Positions 26,823 through 37,303 of a stretch of DNA of 64,000 nucleotides are shown one piece after another (the stretch's first letter is position 1; the number at the start of each line of letters is the position of its first letter). Below the pieces are notes generated by a model that saw only the letters and a list, made by a program, of their open reading frames with translations, searched no databases and was not told the DNA's origin. Source of the DNA: Diospyros lotus (Eukaryota; Streptophyta; Magnoliopsida; Ericales; Ebenaceae); assembly GCF_014633365.1 (NCBI RefSeq), contig NC_068351.1, forward strand, positions 26,136,366 through 26,200,365, written 5' to 3'. The translations under genes were made by a program, and so were the position numbers.

Positions 26823-27050
26823 TGTAATACCACAAGAGCCTAGAGAAGTGAGTATATATCAAGGATAGTGTAAGGAAGGAAACAATACCCAGTTGGATAC
26901 CTTTTGGGCTGAAAGCAGGCAAAGAACTCCAGGGTTAAGCGAGCTTGACCTGGGGAAAACCAAGGATGAGTGACCCCCCTAGGAAGTTCGCGTAGGCCCA
27001 TCAGGATAAGTTGTTCCGGTCCTTCCTATCGCTCGATGCGAGATGTTACA
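26823..27050 (+). repeat. Cassandra 3' LTR
   Basis: Starts TGTAATACCAC and ends GAGATGTTACA. It matches the 5' LTR along its length with many substitutions. Confidence 0.9.
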
Positions 27051-30000
27051 CACCCTACAATCGATTCGGTTACTCATAATTGTGCCGAAAATCAAGTTAA
27101 TCCCCTAATCTTATGAATATTTCAATTACACTTCCAAACAAAATTACACTTAAAATCCATATGAAATTATCTTCATTCCACCATTGAAAATTTAAAAAAA
27201 AAAAGAAAATTTTTTTGCGACCAATCACGGGAAAAATGAAGAAATTACACTTACGCCCGACTGTTCGATTTAATCGCTAATACTTTTGTTTCAACATGAA
27301 ACAACCAAAAGGTTGTTCAACTAACTAAATTAAAGTGTATTCCGAGTTTTATTGACTTTTCGTAAATGAATTACGACGATTCGACTTTTGTGCCAGAATT
27401 TTAGCTACACAAAAAATTGTTTCCGATCAGATTTTCTTCGATGTCATAATAATCGTATAGAAATTCTGGTTCAAATTATATAATTTTTTTTATATATCTT
27501 ACTTATGGAGCACTCCCTGCAATCGATTCGGTTACTCATAATTGTACCAAAAATCACGTTAAACCCCTAATCTTGTGAATATTTCAATTACACTTCCAAA
27601 TAAAATTACACTTAAAAATCATATGAAATTATCTTCATTCCACCATTGAAAATTTGAAAAAAAAAAGAATTTTTTTTTTGCGACCAATCACGGGAAAAAT
27701 GAAGAAATTACACATACGCCCGACTGTTCGATTTGATCGCTAATACTTTTTTTTTCAACTAGAAACAACCAAAAGGTTGTTCAACTAACTAAATTAAAGT
27801 GTATTCCGTGTTTTATTGACTTTTTGTAAAAGAATTACGACGATTCGACTTTTGTGCCGGAATTTTTGTAGCACAAAAAACTGTTTCTGATCATATTTTT
27901 TTTGATGTCATAATATTCGTACAGACATTCTGGTTTAGATTATATAATGTTTTTTATATATCTTACTTACGGAGCACTCCCTGTAATCGATTCGGTTACT
28001 CATAATTGTACCAAAAATCACGTTAAACCCCTAATCTTGTGAATATTTCAATTACACTTCCAAATAAAATTACACATAAAATCCATATGAAATTTCTTCA
28101 CTCCACCATTGAAAATTTACAAGAAAAAAAAAGAAATTTTTTTTGTGACTAATCACAGGAAAAATAAAGAAATTACACTTACGCCCGACTGTTCGATTTG
28201 ATCTCTAATACTTTTGTTTCAACATAAAACAACCAAAAGGTTGTTCAACTAACTAAATTAAAGTGTATTCCGGGTTGTATTGACTTTTCGTAAATGAATT
28301 ACGACGATTCGACTTTTGTGCCGGAATTTTGTTGCACAAAAAACTGTTTCTGATCAGATTTTTTTCGATGTCATAATAATTGTATAGAAATTATTGGTCA
28401 GATCATATAATTTTTTTTAGATATCTTGGTTATGGAGCACTCCCTACAATCGATTCGGTTACTCATAATCATACCGAAAATCACGTTAAACCCCTAACCT
28501 TGTGAAAATTTCAATTACACTTCCAAATAAAATTACACTTAAAAACCATATAAAATTATCTTCATTCCACCATTGAAGATTAAAAAAAAAAAAAAAAATT
28601 TCCGACCAATCACGAGAAAAATGAAGAAATTACTCTTACGCTCGATTGTTCAATTTGATCGCTAAAACTTTTGTTTCAACATGAAACAACCAAAAGGTTG
28701 TTCAACTAACTAAATTAAAGTGTATTCTGAGTTTTATTGACATTTTGTAAATGAATTACGACAATTCGACTTTTGTGCCGGAATTTTAGTTGCACGAAAA
28801 ACTGTTTCCGATCAAATTTTTTTTGATGTCATAATAACTGTATAGAAATTCTGGTTCAGATTATATAATTTTTTTTATATATCTTAGTTACGGAGCACTC
28901 CCTGCAATCGATTCAGTTACTGATAATTATACCAAAAATCACGTTAAACCCCTAATTTTGTGAATATTTCAATTACACTTCCAAATAAAATTACACTTAA
29001 AAACCATATGAAATTTTTTTTTCGACCAATCACATGAAAAATGAAGAAATTACACTTACGCCCGATTGTTCGATTTGATCGCTAATACTTTTGTTTCAAC
29101 ATTAAACAAGCAAAAGGTTGTTCAAGTAACTAAATTAAAGTGTATTCCGTGTTGTATTGACTTTTTACAAATGAATTACGATGATTCAACTTTTGTGTCG
29201 AAAATTTAGCTGCACAAAAAACTATTTCCGATCAGATTTTTTTCAATGTCATAATAATCGTATAGAAATTCTAGTTCAGATCATATAATTTTTTTTATAT
29301 ATCTTGGTTACGGAGCACTCCCTGCAATCGATTTGGTTTGCTCATAATTGTATCGAAAATCACGTTAAACAAGAAATCTTGTGAATATTTCAATTACCCT
29401 TCCAAATAAAATTACACATAAAAACCATAAGAAATTATCTTCATTCCACCATTGAAAATTGAAAAAAAAAAAATTTGAAAAATCATGGGAAAAATTAAGA
29501 AATTACAGTTATGCACGATTGTTCGATTTGATCATTAATACTTTTGTTTCAACATGAAACAACCAAAAGGTTGTTCAACTAACTAAATTAAAGTGTATTC
29601 CGAGTTTTATTGACTTTTTGTAAATGAGTTACGACGATTCGACTTTTGTGCCAGAATTTTAGCTGCACAAAAAACTGTTTCCGATTAGATTTATTTCGAT
29701 GTCATAACAATCGTATAGAAATTTTGGTTCAGATCATATAATTTGTTTTAGATATCTTGGTTACCGAGCACTCCCTGCAATCGATTCGGTTACTCATAAT
29801 TGTACCGAAAATCATGTTAAAGCCCTAATCTTGTGAATATTTCAATTACACTTCCAAATAAAATTACACTTAAAAGCCATATGAAATTGTCTTCATTCCA
29901 CCATTGAAAATTTTAAAAAAAAAAAAAAGAAATTTTTTTTGCTTCCAATCATGGGAAAAATGAAGAAATTACACTTACGCCCGATTGTTCGATTTGATTG

Positions 30001-30289
30001 CTAATACTTTTGTTTCAACATGAAACAACCAAAAGGTTGTTCAAATTACTAAATTAAAGTGTATTCTAGGTTGTATTGACTTTTTGTAAATGAATTACGA
30101 CGATTCAAATTTTAGCAACACAAAAAATTGTTTCCGTTCAGATTTTTTCGATATCATAATAATTGTATAGAAATTCTAGTTTAGATCATATAATTGTTTT
30201 TAGATATCTTGGTTACGGAGCACTCCCTACAATTGATTGGATTCCTCATAATTGTACCAAAGTCACGTTAAACCCCTAATCTTGTGAAT
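27051..30289. repeat. Satellite array block 4
   Basis: About seven monomers of the 465-bp satellite. One monomer is shortened near 29010: sequence between two GAAATT occurrences is missing (about 40 bp), which suggests deletion between short direct repeats. No other feature seen. Confidence 0.95.
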
Positions 30290-31494
30290 TGTAGGGCCTG
30301 CTTCTGAATACTCGAAAGAAGGTCCTTACATAGATGATATAGAACAAAATTGAACTTAACTCATTTTATTTCTAACAGCGAAAATTTAATAGGATTTAAT
30401 TACATTCCCAATATCTCATAACTCTAGGCTCGCTGGCCATACAAAATAATAAGAGGCTCAAATGCCCATAACATAATAAATTCTCATTATAATCCTCACC
30501 AAAACACTAACTAGGATCTTTAAAGCTAGGACCCGTCTCTGTACACCACTATTCCTTGGCTGCAGTCCTATTGGACTCGCCCCCAATAACTGTCTTTCCT
30601 TTACTTGGAATGGCAAATAAGATCAAGTGAGCCACAAGGCTCAGCAAGTTCTAGAAACAAGGAACAATATATAGGATCCAAGAACATGATGACACCAAGA
30701 AAAGTAATCAAGGACTCCACAATTATATACAAGATTCATAATTCATGAATTTATCAATTCAACTCAATATATCATGTCACCATGTATCACTATGCAAATG
30801 TGCATAAAATTTCAATGCCATTATTAATTCTCATAGGCTCGCAAGCCATCAATCAATACATGCAAGAGTGCATCATTTCATTACCAATATCAATTTTCAT
30901 GGCTCTCAAGCCATAAATCAATGCATGCGAAAGTGCATAAGTTTCATAGGTCCTCACAAATAAATATGGAGCCAACCTGCCGGGCTATGGCCACCTCGTC
31001 CCGTGCCAAGTGCTCTAGGGTACCCTTTCTCCCTCCGTGCAAAATAATAGGTTCGCAAAACATATATATATGTAACATGTACATGTATGCATCATGTATG
31101 CATTTGTCAGCCACATGTATTTAATTCTAGATTCTACGATATTCATGCTGTTAACATCACTTACCCATACCGGGTATTTTCCCATCATCAGATAAATTCA
31201 ACATATCTCACTTCATAATATTTACCACGTTCAAGATGTAATTTATGACACAAAAATGCTTGATGTAATTTACAACACAAGAATACTTCCTTGAGAGATG
31301 CTATTTAATATTAAATCTGGATTCACCAGCTGAGGACTATTATAAATTTAGTACTATCCTTCCTATCATATGATTGTTGTGATTTCATTTAACCAGTTAT
31401 AGTATGCATTTACTTGCATTCATGCTCATAGCTCAAATTCATTATTCGATCCCATACAATCAAATGACCACACCACGTGAAATTGCTGACCAAC

Positions 31495-32657
31495 TGGCCG
31501 GCTGTCGAACCACTCCAGAATTAGAGATCTATGTATGTATCTCTTCTCTAGTTTGCAGCAAAGTGCACCCTAGGTCATCTCTCACAAGGAGCCTTACTTT
31601 CTTCTACCAACAAAGAGAACCAATATAAAGAACAGTTTGTTTAGGGGGGGGTTTTTGACAGAAAACTAATTAACAAAATAGAAAGACAAGGATGGATGAA
31701 AAATCAGTAAAAGAAATGCAACCGGCTGTGTATTTGTCCCCTCTATGAAATCTTCCTCGTCCAATCTATAAATCTTAGCTTGTTAGATGTTTTAATCTCT
31801 GGATATCAAACTTAAAGCATCCCCAACAACCGTCCAAGGATTAGAATGATTGGAATAACAAAATGAATACAGAAACCTCTTATAAACAAAATGCAACCAT
31901 CCATTCTCTATTCAACCTATCCGGACCTATGCAAGAACAACCGTTCAAGCACATAATATTCATTCCCGAGATGTTATACCAACAAGCTATAACATTCTGT
32001 TCTCTTAAGCATTTAACAGAAAATGAAACCATGCAAATTCACACAAACCTGCCATGAACTCCATGCATTCACAAATCTGCTCAAACTAAACCAAATGGAA
32101 ATGAATAAGAAAAAAACAACAAACCAAGTTTTTGTAGCTCATCCGGGACTCAGATTCCACATGGATTCAAGATACACAACCGGTTACAAATGCTCTAGCC
32201 TATCATTACAGCAAGGAAGACAAAATGGAACAAAATGAAGAAAACAGAAAAAATGCTACAATAACAAAAACGGCCAGAGAATCCTCTCTCCTTTCTCTTC
32301 TTCCCCCCCATGAAATACGTGCTAAGAGGCCTTAAATACATGGCTAAGAAATGAAGAGCTAGGAAGGCTAGGGTTGGGCCTAGCCCAACAGAAAATAAGT
32401 GAGCCCAAAAACAGCAAAATTGAGCAGCCCAAGTCTGCTCCTTGAAAGTGAGCCCAAGCTCCTTTAGTTGAGCCACTTCTCTAGCCCATCCAATATTCCC
32501 TAAAGCCTGGATCCATAGAAGTAAGATAGAAAATAGTGTAAGGATGGTTTGAAGTATAATAAAATAGAAACAATGAAAGATTAGCAAAAATTACTTCAAA
32601 TGGCGTAATAAGATTGAGGTGAAATGCCAAAATATAGCATAAATATGCATGCTGTCA
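31495..32657 (-). mobile_element. Solo LTR of the Athila-like family, 1163 bp, reverse orientation
   Basis: Perfect 5-bp TSD CCAAC (31490-31494 and 32658-32662). On the minus strand it starts TGACAGCATGCATATTT and ends with GGTTCGACAGCCGGCCA, matching the 5' LTR of the Athila-like element at 44255-45407 nearly base for base. No internal sequence remains. Confidence 0.93.
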
Positions 32658-33009
32658 CCAACATAGTCCTAAAATTTTTCTAAGGCAATGGACCAAATAG
32701 AACATATTTTGAAAATGTCTTCATTTTGAAAAACTAACTCCCGGTAATTTGATTACTAGCATTCATTGTTGTAAAAATGATTTTTAATAAATTTTTCAAG
32801 AAACAGAAACTATGTATTTCGATGGTGGTAAAATTGCAAATTCGTGGATTTGTACTAAAACCAAAATTCTAACTTTTTATTTTTATGGATTTTGATTTTT
32901 TTGATATTTTTATTGAATCCAAATGGGGGGTACTTTCTTATTTACATTTATGTATTAAAGTAAATGAAAGTAAAATATAAATTAAGGAAAATGAAAGTAA
33001 ATAAATAGG

Positions 33010-33365
33010 GTGAGAGCTGATAGCTCCCATTGAAAGGCACGTGGGATGATCTCGGGACCAGCTCGAGGTCATGAGCTCGCGGCTTACGGAGAGAGATCAG
33101 GAGGGCTCGCAGCAAGGACAAGCGAACGAGCTCGAGGTCATTAGGTGAGCATCAGTTCACTGAACGAGCTAGCGGTCAAGGGGGGAAAAGTTCGCTGGAC
33201 GAGCTTGAGGTTAGGCGTGCGGCAAGAGCTCGCGGCTAAGAGCTTGAGGAATGAGCTCGCGATTAAGCTTATGGTTAGGGAGCATATAGGTGTGAGCTCG
33301 CGGTAAGGAGCTGGAACGAGCTCGCGGAAAGAACTGGAACGAGCTCGCTAGAACATCAAAGAAGC
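33010..33365. repeat. Cluster of GAGCTC/GAGCTCGCGG short repeats
   Basis: About a dozen copies of GAGCTC or near variants (GAGCTCGAGG, GAGCTCGCGG, GAGCTTGAGG, GAGCTGGAAC) in about 350 bp, forming a locally GC-rich patch within an AT-rich LTR. GAGCTC is its own reverse complement. The patch ends where the nested LTR 33376-35984 begins. Confidence 0.85.
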
Positions 33366-33375
33366 TGAACGTGTA

Positions 33376-35984
33376 TGTAACGACCCATTAGAGGGTTTAG
33401 ATTTTATTTAGAAATTTCTGAATTTCTTAATTAGTATTGTTTAGAGGATTTTTTCCAATTAATTGTTAATATGGAAATCTAGAGATTTTAATTGAGAAAA
33501 TAGCTTTTAAAATAGCATTTAATTCTTTTTATTTATGAGAAATTAAATGCAAGGACTTGAGGGTCATTTAAGGATTTGATATTAGAGTTTAATTGTTAAA
33601 CAGAATTAGTGTGATTAAAGGATTAAGGAATCCATACGTGAGGAGGATTCGGATTGGAAGACTCCTAGTTGTATAAAGAGATTGTGAAGGCTTTTTAGGG
33701 TTGTTTTCTCTTTATATATATATAAACTTTCATAAGCCACATGTTCTTCACGCTGCAAGAACAGAGAGCCAAGAAGCAATCAGTGAGTTCAAGGATTTGC
33801 ATAGAAGGCTCTCGGGAGATCATCGAGTCGATTAAGGAGGTCGTAAGGCAAGTTATTCTCCCTGTAAACCTTTCTTACAGGATCATATATTAGCATTCGA
33901 TCATCAGTTCCAACAGTTCTTCGTTAAGTTTCAGATTTATGTTACAGTCAGTGTATATATATATATATAGGCACGAGCAGTGAGTTCAAGTCTTGCATAG
34001 GAGGCTCTCGTGAGATCATTAAGTCGATCAAGAAGATCATAAGGCAAGTATCCTTCCCTTGTAATCCTTTCTTACAGGTCTTGATTGAGTTGGATATCAG
34101 ATTTCCATAATTGAATCATTTCCAGTGCATGTATATTCATATATGTGCGTTACAGTGAGTTATTTCAGTTTAGTGCATGTTTATATATGTATTTACATGC
34201 GTACAGTGAGTACCAGCCAGTTCATGCATGTTCCTTGCAACGTTTTCATTAGTTATGATCAGTAAATCATCCCTCAAGTTGTTTATATATCAATTGGGAT
34301 TGTTCTCCCAAGATTTCTTTTGGAATGGTGTAGTGAAGTTAAGTTTTGATTCAAGATAAGATCTCTGTTATCGTAAGTTTTATAGTTGATAAGATTCCAG
34401 TCATTCGAATAAGTCTTGTGTCATTCGAATGAATTTCAAAGCATCCGAATAAGTTTCAGTGTTATCGTAATGTTTTTCCCTTATAATGTATCAGTCATTC
34501 GAATGAGTTCCTTGTCATTCGAATGAGTCCTGAGATATCGTATCATTCGTATGAATTTTTGAGGTTTTTGGACTGTCATTCGAATGAGCCTTATTGTCAT
34601 TCGAATGAGCCCTTGAAGATGTGAGTAAGTTGTTGCTTTGTATAGCTTAGCATTCGAATGAGCCTTCTTGTCCTTCGAATGACCTTCAAATTGATTCGAA
34701 TAAGGTTACTGTTGCATTCGAATGAGTCGCTTTTTGCCAGTTCAAATGTTGGAAATTTTCAAAATTCATTCGAATGAATTTGAGATTCATTCGAATGAGT
34801 CCCAGATCAGATCCGAATAGCCTTCTGTCATTCGAATGAGTCTCTGTCATTCGAATGAGTTTTCTGCCATTCGAATGAGCTTGCTGAAATCCTTTTTTTC
34901 ATTCGAATGGGCTGCTTTTTCATTCAAATTACCTCCTTAGACTTTCTCAATCATCCAAATAGTATCAAATGGCATCCAAATAGCTTCCAATAAACTCTTG
35001 ATTCAAGTCTTAAATTTAATATGAATATTCAATTATTCAAATATTGAATTTTGTGCCTAGATATCATACAATCCAATATGCCATGCCTATACTTAGAAAT
35101 TTCAGAATATTTGAATCTCAATATTTCTAGTAAAAATCATATACCATGTTTAGCAGTTCATTATGACATGGTCAGCATTATTTTGTGAGATTATGTGCAT
35201 ACACATTGTATGAGCATTGAGCATGACTTATGTGGAGCACTACATATCGTGTGCCAACATTTATATGAGCATTGCATTATGCGCGCCAGGCGGCTTGTCC
35301 GCAGGGATCCCACTAGTATCAGTACAATTATATCTCAGTTATGAGTTGCTTGCCTGATGTCGACCAGGGACCTAGGGGCATATTGTCCAAAGTATGTGCT
35401 TACAGTTTTTATGTTTGCAGGACTCAGATCAGTCAGGTATGTGTTACAGTTATGTGGGCCTATGGGCCAAAGTTGCATACCTACATTTAGTTTACAGCTT
35501 ATGTGCATTACATCTTATAAATGCCATTCAGTGATTACTATATCTCTCAGTTCAAGTTCAGTAAGTATTTTATCAGTATCGATATTCTTCGATTCAGCTT
35601 CAGTTATTCTTTCCAGTTTATTACTTGCTGAGCTTTGTAGCTCACCTTGTACTCTTCACCATTCCAGGTCCTAGTGGGGGAGTACCAGATGTGGGGCCTA
35701 GCAGTAGTGTCCAATAGTGTGTGTACGTGGAGCCGCTCAAGACCAAAGATGTCTGGGAGTTGTTAGTTTATTAGTTAGTGCTTGATCAGTTTAGATTCAT
35801 TTTATATTCCAGTTTAGGGATGTTCCTTAGATGCAATTATGATTTCAGTTTTTGTTGACTCAGAGTCTTATTACAGTTAATTGATATATACAGTATTGGT
35901 ATCAGAATTCAATTATCAGTCAGTTTATTTTATTATCCCCAGTAGCACCTCTTCTCGGGCAGTTCTAGGAGAGGGGGTGTTACA
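33376..35984 (+). mobile_element. Large solo LTR (family A, copy 4), nested in copy 3
   Basis: Starts TGTAACGACCCATTAGAGGG and ends GGGGGTGTTACA, with the perfect TSD GTGTA (33371-33375 and 35985-35989), 2609 bp. It shares both ends and the segment around 35213-35984 with copy 1 (16720-22179). It has a TATA run at about 33709-33723. It carries no minisatellite but has an ATTCGAAT palindrome cluster. No internal region is present. Confidence 0.92.
34395..34990. repeat. Cluster of ATTCGAAT palindromes in the large LTR
   Basis: About 20 copies of CATTCGAATGAG or close variants (ATTCGTAT, ATCCGAAT, ATTCAAAT) over about 600 bp with unlike spacers. The core ATTCGAAT is a perfect 8-bp palindrome. 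It occupies the same relative position as the ATCCGGAT cluster in copy 1. Confidence 0.9.
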
Positions 35985-37303
35985 GTGTATATATATAACT
36001 GGGTTTGTCGAATAGAACAAAATAGGGGCATTCGAATGACTGGTTAAGCATGAATATATGGTGAATTAGCTAGGCAGGGCATGCTCTAATAAGTTTTACA
36101 AATCTCTGAGGGGTATCAGCTCGTTACGCATGTTGTATATATCCATTTACAAGTGGGTCTCATATATGGGTGAACAACATATTTATATATTTTCAGTTTA
36201 GCTTTTGCTGTTTGATGCAAGACCTTCGAAAACCTCAATAAAATCATTCGAATGAGTGGCAGATTACTTAGCACTTTACATTCCGACATAACACACATAC
36301 ATATAAGAAGCATTTGGATCAGCGAGCTCATTCAAAGGTGATATACACACACACACACACATATATATATACATTGAACATTGCTTCTTTGGATGCAGAA
36401 CGAACAGAGGTTCTCATCCTCACCTAGCTATATAAAATGCCATTCACGAAGAAAGCTTGGGGTGAAAACAAACCCCATTTCGAGATCGCAAAAAGACCCA
36501 CAAAGAGATACAAAAGCAAAAGGTTGAACACCAGATAAAATAAACACAGTGAGCTAAAGAAGCTAAAATGGACACAGCAAGCCAACATGTATGCATTAAT
36601 CATATTGGCAGAAGGAGATATATGAAGGAACTTGCACTGAAAATCAAAGGGGAGTGCAAGAAGAACTTGCCTGATAACTTTGCTATGCAGAAAAATCCTC
36701 CCTTCCTGAAGCTGCTATCAACCCAAATGAAAATACCAGCAACCAGGAGGGAAAATGGAAGATAAGGAGAAGAAGTCTCAGATAGGAAAGAAGAGTACGC
36801 ACAAGAGAAAAGGTCTCCACTGCAGATGAAACATGAAGAGGGTAATGCACAGTCTGCACCTACAACTTTGTCCAAATGACCTGATTGCCCTTCACCTTTA
36901 CAATGGTCAAATGGAAGACCAAGGGCACTATTTACATTTGATGGCTAATTTATTTTATTATGATTTTCTTTCAAAAATTTCAAATCTCATTTCCCAATTG
37001 GGCTCAACCCATACCATGGGCCATTCCATGACCCAACTCATTAACCCAAATAAATTATCATAATCCAAGCCAATTCATAATATAATTAAAAATTCTGAAC
37101 ACATCACAATGGCCCAATTTATTTGGACTTTCCCCACATCATTGGATCCCAATTAAATAGGCTACAAAATTCTTATTTCCACTTACTCTTTATTCCAATA
37201 AACAAGGGAGAATATTTTCAACCATCAATTAAGTAAAGCAAAAAATTTTTGAACCCAAAATAAAATACCTAAAAACGTCTAGACCCCCTGACGGGTCGTT
37301 ACA

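Larger units (their letters stand above)
26404..27050 (+). mobile_element. Cassandra-type TRIM, complete, 647 bp
   Basis: A terminal-repeat retrotransposon in miniature with LTRs of 226 bp (26404-26629) and 228 bp (26823-27050), a 193-bp internal region and a perfect 5-bp TSD CACCC (26399-26403 and 27051-27055). Right after the first LTR is GGTGGTATAAGAGCC, a primer-binding site of initiator-Met tRNA type. Right before the second LTR is the purine run AAGGGGGGGAGAA. Each LTR contains a segment close to plant 5S rRNA, the hallmark of Cassandra (known for the family). There is no coding capacity, so mobility would depend on proteins from other elements. The two LTRs differ at roughly 15% of sites by eye, so the insertion looks old despite its intact TSD. 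Confidence 0.93.
30290..37303 (-). mobile_element. Large solo LTR (copy 3, reverse orientation), interrupted by two nested LTRs
   Basis: Bounded by TGTAGGGCCTG and GACGGGTCGTTACA, with the perfect TSD TGAAT (30285-30289 and 37304-37308) in a satellite monomer. Removing the nested LTRs 31495-32657 and 33376-35984, plus a TSD copy each, leaves about 3.2 kb. The left part closely resembles 42807-43492 and more distantly 18521-19230. It includes the GTGAGCCACAAGGCTCAGC landmark at about 30626. No coding, priming or polypurine sequences are seen, so this is a solo LTR. AT dinucleotide and (CA)n/(TA)n runs occur at about 36342-36372. Confidence 0.87.

Noticed and set aside
26357..26833. 158-codon minus-strand open frame
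   Set aside because: Lies across the satellite and the non-coding Cassandra element in antisense, with no domain.
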